DNA of 64,000 nt from Williamsia muralis NBRC 105860 (GCF_001598915.1 NZ_BDAP01000005.1:1-64000); one strand, 5' to 3'. Numbered from the stretch's first letter, positions 30,631-39,379 are shown. Notes: generated by a model from the sequence alone, not told the origin. A program made the numbers and translations.

Positions 30631-31305
30631 ATGAGTGCAGCGGCCCCGATTTCCGACACATACACCGGTGACTTCAGTGAATCCGAAGTCCCTCAACGCA
30701 AATCGACGCCTCGGGCGACCATCGTCAAATTGTCGGTCGGTCCGATGGACAACAACGTCTACGTGATCACCTGCAAGCAAACCGGCAAGGCGCTGCTGAT
30801 CGATGCTGCGAATGACGCGGACACGCTCGTCGAGCTGATCAGGAATCACGGCAACATCGAGCTGATCTTCACCACCCATTGGCACCCGGACCATTGGATC
30901 GCACTCGAAGAGGTGGTCAAGGCGACCGGTCTTCCCACCGCCGCAGGCCGAATCGACGCCGAGCCGATTCAGGTGAAGACAGACCGGCTGATCGACGAGG
31001 GCGACGTCATCGAGGTGGGTGAACTCCGCCTGGAGGCCATCCACCTGAAGGGTCACACCGACGGCTCCATCGCGCTGGTCCTCGAAGACGACGTCACCCA
31101 CCTGTTCACCGGCGATTCGCTCTTCCCGGGTGGTGTCGGAAAGACACACCGCGACGGCGACTTCGAGATCCTGCTGAACGACGTGACGACCAAACTTTTC
31201 GACCGCTTCGATGACAGCTCTGTGGTCTACCCCGGGCACGGCCTCGACACCACGCTGGGGGCCGAGCGGCCTCACCTCGATGAGTGGCGCGAACGCGGCT
31301 GGTGA
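30631..31305 (+). CDS. MBL-fold metallo-hydrolase
   Basis: Metallo-beta-lactamase-fold hydrolase, 224 residues, glyoxalase II-like. Zinc motif THWHPDHW (HxHxDH) at about residues 87-94, HTDG (third ligand His) and TGDSLF (bridging Asp), and PGHG near the end. It begins 19 nt after the GlxA-like gene. The M. tuberculosis counterpart, Rv1637c, lies next to uvrA too. The stop TGA abuts the stop of the convergent next gene (palindrome TGATCA, 31303-31308), leaving no room for a terminator between them. Confidence 0.9.
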   Translation: MSAAAPISDTYTGDFSESEVPQRKSTPRATIVKLSVGPMDNNVYVITCKQTGKALLIDAANDADTLVELIRNHGNIELIFTTHWHPDHWIALEEVVKATGLPTAAGRIDAEPIQVKTDRLIDEGDVIEVGELRLEAIHLKGHTDGSIALVLEDDVTHLFTGDSLFPGGVGKTHRDGDFEILLNDVTTKLFDRFDDSSVVYPGHGLDTTLGAERPHLDEWRERGW

Positions 31306-31827
31306 TCAGGTGAGCAGTGTGTTCCACCGGGCCGCTACCACGACATCCTCGGACACCCTGGCCGCGACGAGACGAGCAAGCACCCTGGCTTCGTCGACTG
31401 TCAGATAACTGGGATTGGACATCATCGGCGCCCGCAGCTGCTCGCACCGGTCCAGACCCGGGGTGGCCTGCATCAACCCGCGCGGCACATGGTTGTCCGC
31501 ACCGAGCCGTAAGCCCATGTAGTGGACCTTTCGTGGTTCGGGGACGCCGATCGAGTTCGACGGGTCCTCGCGGTTCTCGACCACCCAGCCCACTTCATAG
31601 ACTCCGGGGTTCTTCGGACCGGTCACCCACAGGGCTATGAGGTCGCCGGGCGAGACCATCCGGCTCCTCCCCGACCGCGGACTCAGGCACCAGCTGTCTG
31701 AATGAAGGTTTGGGACAGGTCCCTGTGCCTCATCATCTGCAGCGATGGCCGCGAAGTAGTCGGTCCCGGTCACCGGGTTGCACTTCACCACCCAGCAGCC
31801 GACATCCCCGTGTTCGATGGGCACCAC
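31306..31827 (-). CDS. EVE/PUA-like domain protein
   Basis: A 173-residue protein. The beginning GCWVVKCNPVTGTDYF (about 10-25), the middle VSPGDLIALWVTGPKNPGVYEVGWVVEN and the later KVHYMGLRL fit the EVE fold, a PUA relative that binds modified nucleotides in DNA or RNA in some members. The C-terminal 60 residues (LRAPMMSNPSYLTVDEARVL) are helical and follow the same pattern seen in several EVE proteins. The substrate is unknown and the family call is by eye. Confidence 0.55.
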   Translation of the reverse strand: MVPIEHGDVGCWVVKCNPVTGTDYFAAIAADDEAQGPVPNLHSDSWCLSPRSGRSRMVSPGDLIALWVTGPKNPGVYEVGWVVENREDPSNSIGVPEPRKVHYMGLRLGADNHVPRGLMQATPGLDRCEQLRAPMMSNPSYLTVDEARVLARLVAARVSEDVVVAARWNTLLT

Positions 31828-32016
31828 TCACCTCCGTTCGGTCGGCAGATGTCTACCCAATGCGAGGGACCATCACACGGGCCCTGGTTGATCTATAGGG
31901 TCAACAGAGTCCATCCGTTAAGCAGGTTCTGTCGGACCACCTGGCGAGAGGAAGGTTTCACGCATGACTTTCCCGGGGACAGGTCCATGTAACAAGTGTC
32001 TTGAGGAGGCCCTTCT
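31828..32016 (+). promoter_or_regulatory. intergenic upstream of the DoxX-repeat gene
   Basis: The 189-nt gap between divergent genes. It holds the near-palindrome GTTGATCTATAGGGTCAAC (31887-31905), a possible operator, and a strong Shine-Dalgarno GAGGAGG about 7 nt before the ATG at 32017. A GGTTT-N16-GGGGAC pair (about 31952-31978) loosely resembles the SigF-type stress promoter of mycobacteria; this is weak. No coding frame of note. Confidence 0.35.
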
Positions 32017-33228
32017 ATGCTCATCCGCCGCATTGCCCGTCCCATGCTCGCGACCGCGTTCATCGCAACTGGGATCGACGCGATCCGACGCCCGGAACAG
32101 CTAGCCGAAACCGCGCAGCCGTTCGTCGACAAAGCAAAAACCCAGCTCCCGCCGCAGGCCGCCGACCTGATCCCGGCTGACGCGCAGGTGGTTGTCCGTA
32201 TCAACGGCGCCGTCCACATCATCGGTGGCCTGGCACTGGCGACCGGCAAGTTCCCGCGGCTCGCTTCGCTGACCCTTGCCGGCGTTGTCATCCCCACCAC
32301 GCTGGCCGGAAACGACTTCTGGAACGAGACCGACCCGCACGAGCGGGCCGAGCAGCAAGCGCATTTCATCAAGAACGTGGGACTGCTCGGCGGGCTGCTG
32401 ATCGCAACCGTCGACACCGAAGGCAAGCCGTCGCTGGCATGGCGCGGACGCAAGGCCGCGGCGATCGCCAGTGACAAGGTCAGTGCAGTACTGCCTACCG
32501 CCGCTGCGAGCGCTTCGACCGCAGGCGTCCTGGCCGATCGTGCGTCGCACATCGCCGAGGTCGTCGGCGAGCGAACAGGCGATCTGGCCGAGGTGGCCTC
32601 CGACCGCGGCGGCAAGTTCGCCGAGGTCGCGTCTGAGCGGGCTGCCGAACTGGCACAGAAGGCGTCGCAGCGGGCGGCCGTCCTGGCCGATGTCGCAGGC
32701 GAACGCGGCAGCGAGATCGTCGACGTGGCGTCCAAGCGTGGCGCAGTTCTCGCCGGGGTCGCTTCTGAGCGTGCCGGGGAGCTCGCGGCCAAGGCCACCA
32801 CACAGAGCGCGAAGCTCGCCGAGGTCGCCACCGAGCGCACAGCGTCGCTCAGCAAGGCCGCTGCGAAGAAGCAGGCCAAGCTGAGCAAGCAGGCCGGCAA
32901 GAAGCAGGCGAAATTGGGTAAGACCGCCGCCAAGCAGCAGGCCAAGCTGACCAAGCAGCAGACCAAGTTCGCCAAGCAGGCCCTCACCAACGGAGCCAAG
33001 GCGAAGAGCGCTGCTGCCGATCGTCGCGCCGAGCTCGCCGCGTCTGCATCACAGACGTTGGCTGCCACCAATGGGTACGCAGAGAAGACGCTCGCGACCG
33101 CTCGTGACCGGGCACCCGAGCTTGCCGAATCGGCCCGCGTCTACGCCGCACAGCTCGCCGAGCGTGCAGCCGACGAAGGCGTCAAGCTGTCAGCCCAGGC
33201 ACGCAAGCAGGCCAAGAAAGCGCAGTAG
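32017..33228 (+). CDS. DoxX-family membrane protein with long 11-residue-repeat, lysine-rich tail
   Basis: 403 residues. Residues 1-135 resemble DoxX: hydrophobic segments near 8-22, 62-77, 84-97 and 120-133, with RPMLATAFIATGIDAIRRPEQ and the RINGAVHIIGGLALATGKFPRLASL block. The remaining 270 residues are hydrophilic. From about residue 174 they form 11-residue repeats of the type ERxxxLAEVAS, at least 13 in register, which turn lysine-rich (KKQAKLSKQAG) around residues 284-320 and then return to mixed charge. Typical DoxX proteins are about 150 residues. Inference: a membrane anchor with a long amphipathic helix on one side of the membrane. Function unknown. Confidence 0.8.
   Translation: MLIRRIARPMLATAFIATGIDAIRRPEQLAETAQPFVDKAKTQLPPQAADLIPADAQVVVRINGAVHIIGGLALATGKFPRLASLTLAGVVIPTTLAGNDFWNETDPHERAEQQAHFIKNVGLLGGLLIATVDTEGKPSLAWRGRKAAAIASDKVSAVLPTAAASASTAGVLADRASHIAEVVGERTGDLAEVASDRGGKFAEVASERAAELAQKASQRAAVLADVAGERGSEIVDVASKRGAVLAGVASERAGELAAKATTQSAKLAEVATERTASLSKAAAKKQAKLSKQAGKKQAKLGKTAAKQQAKLTKQQTKFAKQALTNGAKAKSAAADRRAELAASASQTLAATNGYAEKTLATARDRAPELAESARVYAAQLAERAADEGVKLSAQARKQAKKAQ
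32536..33225 (+). repeat. degenerate 33-bp tandem repeat encoding 11-residue units
   Basis: Within the DoxX-type gene. Clear units start at residue 174: DRASHIAEVVG, ERTGDLAEVAS, DRGGKFAEVAS, ERAAELAQKAS, QRAAVLADVAG, ERGSEIVDVAS, KRGAVLAGVAS, ERAGELAAKAT, TQSAKLAEVAT, ERTASLSKAAA, KKQAKLSKQAG, KKQAKLGKTAA, KQQAKLTKQQT. Later units are weaker but keep the length. Codons differ between units, so the repeat is old and held at protein level. Confidence 0.8.
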
Positions 33229-33260
33229 GTTCGTCCGTTCGACCGCTTGATTCCTGAGAC

Positions 33261-33315
33261 GCGGGCAGCAGCCCACAAACGCAGTCAGTCCAGAAGACTG
33301 CGAGCTGCTGCCCGC
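33261..33315. terminator. nested two-part hairpin between convergent DoxX-type gene and ptsI
   Basis: The outer arms GCGGGCAGCAG (33261-33271) and CTGCTGCCCGC (33305-33315) are 11-bp perfect complements. The inner arms CGCAGTC (33280-33286) and GACTGCG (33296-33302) add 7 bp. The outer right arm and inner loop lie in the last codons of ptsI, whose stop is at 33285. Probably a shared terminator; there is no clear U-tract. Confidence 0.55.
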
Positions 33316-34967
33316 GCACTCATCGGATCTGCCGTTTGCGATACCGCGTCTGCTGCTCGACGGCACTGATCCAAAGTCACCGTCGCCAGCTTGGCACCGA
33401 CGCCCGCAACTGCCGACGCTGCCGCCGACAGCGATGTGATCCCGAAACCGACCAGCACGCAGGCGAGCAGCGGATCCGCCGCTGCTTCCCCACACACCCC
33501 CACCGGCTTGTTCACGGCGGCGCCGGCGACTGCCGTGCGCGCCAACAGTGACAGGACAGCGGGCTGCCAGGGATCGGTGAGCTCGGCGAGGTCGGCCGAC
33601 ATCCGGTCGGCTGCCATCGTGTACTGCGCGAGATCGTTGGTTCCCACCGACAGGAAGTCGACGTGGTCGAGGATCCGTTCGGCGAGCAACGCCGCTGCCG
33701 GGACCTCGATCATCACTCCGGGGACAAGCCCGCGTTCACGGACTTTCGCGGCGAACGACTCAGCTTCGGCAGCCGTCGAGATCATGGGCGCCATCACCCA
33801 CGGGCGTGAAACCCCTTCGGCCGCAGCAGCAATCGCGTCCAGTTGCCGATCGAGAATGCCACTGTCACGGGCTGCGATCCGGATGCCACGTACCCCCAGA
33901 GCCGGATTGGCCTCATGTGGGTGTTCGGCGAATCGCAACGGCTTGTCCGACCCGGCATCGAGTGTGCGAACGACGACCTTTGCGTCCGGGAAGGCATCGA
34001 GCACTTCGCGATAGATCGCAGATTGCTCGGCGACCGTCGGTTCGGTCTCTCGGTCGAGGAAGCACAGTTCGGTCCGGAACAGCCCGATCCCACCTGCTGA
34101 GGTCTCCGCGGCCACCCGCGCCCCGGCGCCGTCTTGTACGTTCGCGAGGACGTCGACTCGATGACCGTCGGCTGTCGCCCCGGGCCCGGTCCACGCGGCT
34201 GTGCGCTCGGCAATCAACCGGTACTGCGCCACTGCTTCGGATGCCGCGGCCGCATCGGGTGACACGGTGATCTCGCCTTCGGCGCCGTCGAGCAGGACCG
34301 AACTCCCCGCTGCGACCTCGTCGAGGCCGGTGACCGCCACGACGCAAGGGATTCCCAGCTGGCGCGCGATGATCGCGGTATGGCTGGTCGGGCCACCGAG
34401 CGAGGTCGCCAGCCCGATGACCATTGCCGGGTCGAGGCCCGCTGTATCTGCGGGCGCCAGGTCCTCCGCGAAAAGGATCGACGGAACGTCCGGTTCCGGA
34501 ACCCCCGGTTCGGGAGCCCCGATCAGCTCGGCCAGCACGCGGTCACGGACATCGCGGAGATCGGTCACGCGCTCGGCCATCAGGCCGCCGAGTTTGGTGA
34601 ACATGGCCACGAACTGTTCTGTGGCCGCGGCTGTCGCTGCAGTGGCGGAATTGCCGGCCGCGATGAGCTTTTCGGCTGCACCCAGCCAGCCCCGGTCCGT
34701 TGCCATGGCCGCGTTGGCGGCGAGCACTTCGGAGGCCGCTCCGCTCGACACCGCGGCCCGTGCCTGCAGTCGCGACGCAACAGCTTTGGTGCCCTCGCGG
34801 AACGCCTGCAGCTCGCGGTCGCGGTCCGCCGGGTCGATCACGGTGTCGTCGAGCGGCGGCGCGACGCGTGGACCCGGAACGATCACCGGACCCGCCACCA
34901 CGCCTGGTACCACCGGCGTTCCGTGCAACACCCTTCGCGGGCTTCCGATCAGCGTTGACTTCGTCAT
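33285..34967 (-). CDS. ptsI: phosphoenolpyruvate-protein phosphotransferase (PTS enzyme I)
   Basis: First phosphoryl carrier of the sugar phosphotransferase system: takes phosphate from PEP and passes it to HPr (39027-39284). The 560-residue protein has the HPr-binding N-domain, phospho-His in GGPTSHTAI (His196), the PEP-site blocks GIGLFRTELCF and the C-terminal PAAALLAERILDHVDFLSVGTNDLAQYTMA and GVCGEAAADP with catalytic Cys. Divergent from fruR-fruK-fruA-ptsH across a 157-nt control region. Fructose is the likely sugar served. Confidence 0.96.
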   Translation of the reverse strand: MTKSTLIGSPRRVLHGTPVVPGVVAGPVIVPGPRVAPPLDDTVIDPADRDRELQAFREGTKAVASRLQARAAVSSGAASEVLAANAAMATDRGWLGAAEKLIAAGNSATAATAAATEQFVAMFTKLGGLMAERVTDLRDVRDRVLAELIGAPEPGVPEPDVPSILFAEDLAPADTAGLDPAMVIGLATSLGGPTSHTAIIARQLGIPCVVAVTGLDEVAAGSSVLLDGAEGEITVSPDAAAASEAVAQYRLIAERTAAWTGPGATADGHRVDVLANVQDGAGARVAAETSAGGIGLFRTELCFLDRETEPTVAEQSAIYREVLDAFPDAKVVVRTLDAGSDKPLRFAEHPHEANPALGVRGIRIAARDSGILDRQLDAIAAAAEGVSRPWVMAPMISTAAEAESFAAKVRERGLVPGVMIEVPAAALLAERILDHVDFLSVGTNDLAQYTMAADRMSADLAELTDPWQPAVLSLLARTAVAGAAVNKPVGVCGEAAADPLLACVLVGFGITSLSAAASAVAGVGAKLATVTLDQCRRAADAVSQTADPMSARAAARSLLD

Positions 34968-35124
34968 CCGTCCTCCTCTGACAAGTCTGCGGGCTTTCGT
35001 GTCTACGTCACCAACCCGACTCGATGTGATTCAGATTACTCAAAATCCTTGACAAAGCAATACGATCGGGCATAAAACAACATAAAGCAACACCAACTAG
35101 CAACGTAACCCACATGGAGGGCAG
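34968..35124. promoter_or_regulatory. ptsI/fruR control region with three phased operator-like 9-mers
   Basis: Plus-strand TTGACA (35049-35054) with CATAAA or TAAAAC at 16-18 nt is the probable fruR promoter. Over and after it lie AAAGCAATA (35054-35062), AAAACAACA (35074-35082) and AAAGCAACA (35084-35092). Their starts are 20 and 10 bp apart, so they lie on one face of the helix. A/C-rich direct repeats of this sort are typical DeoR-family sites. No clear ptsI promoter was recognised on the other strand. Confidence 0.55.
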
Positions 35125-35892
35125 ATGTACGCAGAGGAGCGGCAGCAGGCCATGGCCGCGCTGATCGCGCAGAAAGGCCGCATGTCGGTCGCTGATCTGT
35201 CCGATCTGTACGGCGTGACGACCGAGACGGTGCGTCGCGATCTGGCGGCCCTCGACAGGCTCGGGGTGATCCGACGGGTCCATGGTGGCGCAGTACCCGC
35301 ATCCGCGCTCACAGCCATCGAGGTCGGCACCGCCGAACGCGAGCACAGTCGATCCGGAGAGAAGGACCGAATCGGCAAGGCGGCCGTGGACCAGCTACCC
35401 CCGGTCGGCGGCAGCATCCTGCTCGACGCCGGGACGACCACGGCCCGAGTTGCTGCTCACCTCCCCGCCGACATGGACCTCGTCATCGTCACCAACTCCA
35501 TCCCGGTCGCGGCCCGAGTGGGAGGCCTCGGTGGGTCACGCCTGCATCTGCTCGGCGGACGTGTCCGCGGGATCACCCAGGCAGTGGTCGGTGACGACGC
35601 GCTGCGAACCCTGGCGTCGATGCGGATCGACGTCGCCTTCGTCGGGACCAACGGACTCAGTCTGCGCCACGGTCTGTCCACTCCCGACAGCGATGAGGCC
35701 GCGATCAAACGGGCGATGGTCACCAGCGCGCACCGTGTCGTGGTGGTTGCTGATTCGTCAAAGGTCGGCCGAGAAGACCTGATCAGTTTCGCCCCCATCG
35801 ACAGGGTCGACGTCCTCATCACCGACAGCGCCCTGCGCGAGTCGGATCGCGCCGAACTGCTTGCACACGACGTCGAGGTGGTGACGGCATGA
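35125..35892 (+). CDS. fruR: DeoR/GlpR-family transcriptional regulator of fructose PTS
   Basis: A 255-residue regulator with an N-terminal DeoR helix-turn-helix (about 5-57: RQQAMAALIAQKGRMSVADLSDLYGVTTETVRRDLAALDR). The C-terminal sugar-phosphate-sensing domain has ILLDAGTTTARVAAHL and VVVADSSKVGRED. First gene of fruR-fruK-fruA-ptsH, overlapping fruK by 4 nt. The effector is expected to be a fructose phosphate, by analogy with FruR of corynebacteria and rhodococci. Confidence 0.9.
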   Translation: MYAEERQQAMAALIAQKGRMSVADLSDLYGVTTETVRRDLAALDRLGVIRRVHGGAVPASALTAIEVGTAEREHSRSGEKDRIGKAAVDQLPPVGGSILLDAGTTTARVAAHLPADMDLVIVTNSIPVAARVGGLGGSRLHLLGGRVRGITQAVVGDDALRTLASMRIDVAFVGTNGLSLRHGLSTPDSDEAAIKRAMVTSAHRVVVVADSSKVGREDLISFAPIDRVDVLITDSALRESDRAELLAHDVEVVTA

Positions 35893-36869
35893 TCGTCACC
35901 CTCACCGCAAATCCGAGCATCGACCGCACGATCAATCTGACCGGGCCACTCCAGCGCGGCGCAGTACATCGCGCATCGGCAGCGACCTCCCATCCCGGAG
36001 GCAAGGGCGTCAATGTCTCCCGCGTCGTCACGGCTGCAGGCAAGCGTTCGATCGCGGTGTTGCCCGGCAACCCCGGTGAGCCGATCCTGCTGGCATTGGA
36101 CGAGGCAGGAATCGACCACCGCGGTATCTCGCACCCAGGAACAGCCCGGGTCAACCTCACGGTCACCGAACCCGACGGCACGACAACAAAGATCAACGAG
36201 CCAGGGGCAGCCCTGCCACCGGAAACGCTGGCAGCCCTGACGGCTTGCCTGCAGGATCTCGCAGGCTCGGCCGTGTGGGTCGTGTTGTCCGGGTCGTTAC
36301 CCCCTGGTGTTCCGGCCGATTGGTACGCCGACCTCGTCACCGCGCTCCGCGTCGGGCCGACCCAGATCGCAGTGGACACCTCCGATGAACCGCTGCTCGC
36401 CCTCGCGGCCCGGTTCCCCTCGGCCGCACCGGATCTCATCAAACCGAACGCAACAGAACTCGGTCAGCTCACCGGGCTGGACGGCGCCGAGCTCGAACTC
36501 GCCGCCGAGCACGGGGACCCGTTGCCGACCGCCCGGGCCGCGAGATCGCTGATCGAGGCCGGCGGCCCGCGTGCCGTGCTGGCAACTCTGGGCGCCGCAG
36601 GAGCCGTTCTCGTCAACGACGAAGGCGCCTGGCACGCAACAACTCCCCCGATCGCGCCGCGCAGCACGGTCGGAGCCGGCGATTCGTCGCTGGCCGGATA
36701 TCTACTCGCCGATCTGCAAAATGCCGGACCGGCCGACCGCCTCGCCTGGGCGGTCTCGTATGGCAGCGCCGCAGCAGCGCTACCGGGAACGGCTTTGCCG
36801 AGTCCTCACCACACCCAGCCCGGCGCCGTGACCGTCACCGCGCTCAACCCGGTCATCGGCAACCACTGA
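35889..36869 (+). CDS. fruK: 1-phosphofructokinase
   Basis: PfkB-family sugar kinase of 326 residues that turns fructose 1-phosphate, delivered by FruA, into fructose 1,6-bisphosphate. Motifs: N-terminal TANPSIDRTINL, HPGGKGVNVSRVV, KPNATELGQLTG, and the C-terminal catalytic loop TVGAGDSSLAGYL with the base Asp. It overlaps fruR (ATGA) and ends 31 nt before fruA. Confidence 0.94.
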   Translation: MIVTLTANPSIDRTINLTGPLQRGAVHRASAATSHPGGKGVNVSRVVTAAGKRSIAVLPGNPGEPILLALDEAGIDHRGISHPGTARVNLTVTEPDGTTTKINEPGAALPPETLAALTACLQDLAGSAVWVVLSGSLPPGVPADWYADLVTALRVGPTQIAVDTSDEPLLALAARFPSAAPDLIKPNATELGQLTGLDGAELELAAEHGDPLPTARAARSLIEAGGPRAVLATLGAAGAVLVNDEGAWHATTPPIAPRSTVGAGDSSLAGYLLADLQNAGPADRLAWAVSYGSAAAALPGTALPSPHHTQPGAVTVTALNPVIGNH

Positions 36870-36900
36870 TCCCGGCTCCACCACCCCCTAAGGAATAGTC

Positions 36901-38976
36901 ATGTCCCACCCGACGATCCGAGCCGGTTCCGCACCGGCGATCATCAGCCCGGAACTGATCGCGCTCGACGCCGATCTGGGCACCACCAAAGATGCTGTCA
37001 TCGACGCGCTGGCACACCGGCTCGCAGCAGATGGCCGCACGTCCGACGTGGATGCGCTCAAAGCCGCTGCCCTCGCACGTGAGTCCCAGTCGGCCACCGG
37101 CCTGCCGGGCGGCATCGCCATCCCACATTGCCGGGATGCGTCGATCGCCACCGCATCTCTCGGTTTCGCCCGCCTGTCGCCGAAAGTCGACTTCGGCGCG
37201 CCGGACGGCCCTGCCGACCTCGTGTTCCTGATCGCCGCACCCGAAGGCGCCGGTTCCGAACACATGAAGCTGCTGTCCAGTCTTGCGCGCGCACTGGTCA
37301 AGCCGGCATTCGTGGCGTCGCTGCGAGCAGCAGCCACTCCCAACGACGTGGTCGCCCTTGTGGAGGAGGTACTCGCGCCCGCCACGCCGCCGGGTCCGTC
37401 CCCGTCGACCGTCTCGACCCCAGCCGCTTCGGCGGCCACCACCGACCCTGCCGACACGAAGCCGACCGACACCGACAGCTCCGACGTCCCGAACAAGACC
37501 CTCGTCGCGGTGACGGCGTGCCCGACCGGCATCGCGCACACCTATATGGCGGCCGACTCCCTTGTGGCCGCGGGCGAGCGGGCCGGCGTGACCGTGCATG
37601 TCGAGACGCAGGGTTCGAGTGGCAGCACTCCCCTCGCGGCCCAGATCATCGCCGATGCGGGGGCCGTCATCTTCGCCACGGACGTCGGCGTGAAAGGCCG
37701 TGAGCGATTCGCGGGCAAGCCAGTGGTGGCGTCCGGGGTGAAGCGGGCGATCAATGAGCCGGACGCCATGGTCACCGAGGCGCTGCGAGCCAGCCTCGAT
37801 CCGTCAGCGGCCAAGGTGGCAGGTGACGCGGCCGCCGGCAACGACGGCGCATCCGCGACCACCGGTATCGGTTGGGGTACACGCCTACGGCAGATCCTGC
37901 TGACCGGCGTGAGCTACATGATCCCGTTCGTCGCCGCCGGAGGTCTGCTCATCGCGTTGGGCTTCTTGCTCGCGGGCTACGAGATCACCGACACCGCCGA
38001 GAAGATCACTCTCGACAACTCTCTGACACAACTGCCTGATGGTGGACTGAAGACCTACCTCGGCGCGGTGCTCTTCCAACTCGGATCGCTCGCGTTCAGC
38101 TTCCTGGTCCCGGCGCTCGCCGGGTACATCGCCTTCGCGATAGCCGACAGGCCCGGACTGGCACCCGGCTTCACCGCCGGTGCGGTCGCAGTATTCGTCG
38201 GTGCGGGATTCATCGGTGGCCTCGTCGGTGGCCTGATCGCGGGCTTCGCCGCTCTGTGGATCGGCCGGATCGGGGTACCCCACTGGGCTCGCGGATTGAT
38301 GCCCGTGGTGGTCATCCCGCTCTTCGCCTCTCTGATCGTCGGTGTCCTGATGTTCGTGGTACTCGGCAAGCCCCTCGCAGCGATCACCGACGGGTTGACC
38401 GACTGGCTCAACGGGCTCTCCGGTTCCTCGGCCATCCTGCTCGGGATCATCCTCGGTCTGATGATGTGCTTCGACCTCGGCGGCCCGGTCAACAAGGCCG
38501 CGTACGCGTTCGCCGTGGCAGGCCTGTCGGTCACCGATGACGCGTCGCTCAAGATCATGGCCGCTGTGATGGCTGCCGGCATGGTGCCACCGCTGGCGAT
38601 GGCATTGGCCTCGACGGTTCGGCCCGGCTTGTTCACCGAAGCAGAACGGGAGAACGGCAAGGCGGCATGGCTCTTGGGTGCCTCGTTCATCTCCGAGGGC
38701 GCAATCCCGTTTGCGGCAGCCGACCCGCTGCGTGTCATCCCCTCGATGATGGCCGGCGGAGCAGTCACCGGCGGACTGATCATGGCCACCGGTGCCACGT
38801 TGAGCGCGCCGCACGGCGGCATCTTCGTGTCGTTCGCGATCGGTGGAATCGGATGGTTCTTCCTGTCGCTGGCCATCGGCACCGCGGTCTCAGCCGCGTG
38901 CGTCGTCGGAGCCAAGCAGCTGATCAAGCCGCGTAAGCCACAGGCGGCGAAGTCGAAGGTTCTCGCCACCGCCTGA
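36901..38976 (+). CDS. fruA: fructose-specific PTS enzyme IIABC
   Basis: Membrane permease that imports and phosphorylates fructose at C1. The 691 residues contain all three parts: EIIA (1-150; phospho-His76 in GIAIPHCRDA), an Ala/Pro/Thr linker (about 155-195), EIIB (about 198-300; phospho-Cys207 in AVTACPTGIAHTYMAAD) and EIIC (about 320-680) with 8 to 10 hydrophobic segments and GGPVNKAAYAF. No gaps or key-residue losses were seen. Confidence 0.95.
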   Translation: MSHPTIRAGSAPAIISPELIALDADLGTTKDAVIDALAHRLAADGRTSDVDALKAAALARESQSATGLPGGIAIPHCRDASIATASLGFARLSPKVDFGAPDGPADLVFLIAAPEGAGSEHMKLLSSLARALVKPAFVASLRAAATPNDVVALVEEVLAPATPPGPSPSTVSTPAASAATTDPADTKPTDTDSSDVPNKTLVAVTACPTGIAHTYMAADSLVAAGERAGVTVHVETQGSSGSTPLAAQIIADAGAVIFATDVGVKGRERFAGKPVVASGVKRAINEPDAMVTEALRASLDPSAAKVAGDAAAGNDGASATTGIGWGTRLRQILLTGVSYMIPFVAAGGLLIALGFLLAGYEITDTAEKITLDNSLTQLPDGGLKTYLGAVLFQLGSLAFSFLVPALAGYIAFAIADRPGLAPGFTAGAVAVFVGAGFIGGLVGGLIAGFAALWIGRIGVPHWARGLMPVVVIPLFASLIVGVLMFVVLGKPLAAITDGLTDWLNGLSGSSAILLGIILGLMMCFDLGGPVNKAAYAFAVAGLSVTDDASLKIMAAVMAAGMVPPLAMALASTVRPGLFTEAERENGKAAWLLGASFISEGAIPFAAADPLRVIPSMMAGGAVTGGLIMATGATLSAPHGGIFVSFAIGGIGWFFLSLAIGTAVSAACVVGAKQLIKPRKPQAAKSKVLATA

Positions 38977-39026
38977 TCCACCGGATATCAGAACTCACGA
39001 AACCAATTGTCAACAAAGGAGAAATC

Positions 39027-39284
39027 ATGCCCAGCACCAACGTCCCAGTCGGTTCGTCCGTCGGCCTGCACGCCCGCCCCGCCGCGGTCATCGCCGAAGC
39101 AGTAGCCGAAGCCGGTGTCCCGGTGACTCTTTCGGTCGCGGGCGGCGAACCGGTGGATGCCGGATCGGCCCTGCTCATCATGACCCTCGGCGCCACCGCC
39201 GGCACCGAGGTCACCGTCGAGAGCGAAGACCAGGCTGCCCTGGACACCATTGCCAAACTGGTGGCATCCGACCTCGACGCCTGA
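39027..39284 (+). CDS. ptsH: phosphocarrier protein HPr
   Basis: Small (85-residue) carrier that passes phosphate from enzyme I to EIIA. Active His15 is in GLHARPAA; Ser47 (in DAGSALLIMTLGA) matches the regulatory Ser46 of Firmicutes HPr, although HPr kinase is not general in actinobacteria. Last gene of the fructose operon, 50 nt after fruA, with Shine-Dalgarno AAAGGAG. Confidence 0.96.
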   Translation: MPSTNVPVGSSVGLHARPAAVIAEAVAEAGVPVTLSVAGGEPVDAGSALLIMTLGATAGTEVTVESEDQAALDTIAKLVASDLDA

Positions 39285-39379
39285 TCGGCGGGCGGTGCAC
39301 TCGACTCTCGATTCGCCGCCCGACCGCCCGACCCGGTTGCGACGGCCGGTGCGGCCCCCTCGATGATGGACATCTGACG

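Noticed and set aside
31893-33071. A 392-codon open frame opposite the DoxX-repeat gene with repeating Ala/Ser/Arg/Thr
   Set aside because: Its repeats mirror the 33-bp repeats of the plus-strand gene, which has the DoxX domain, a strong ribosome-binding site and a sensible amino-acid pattern.
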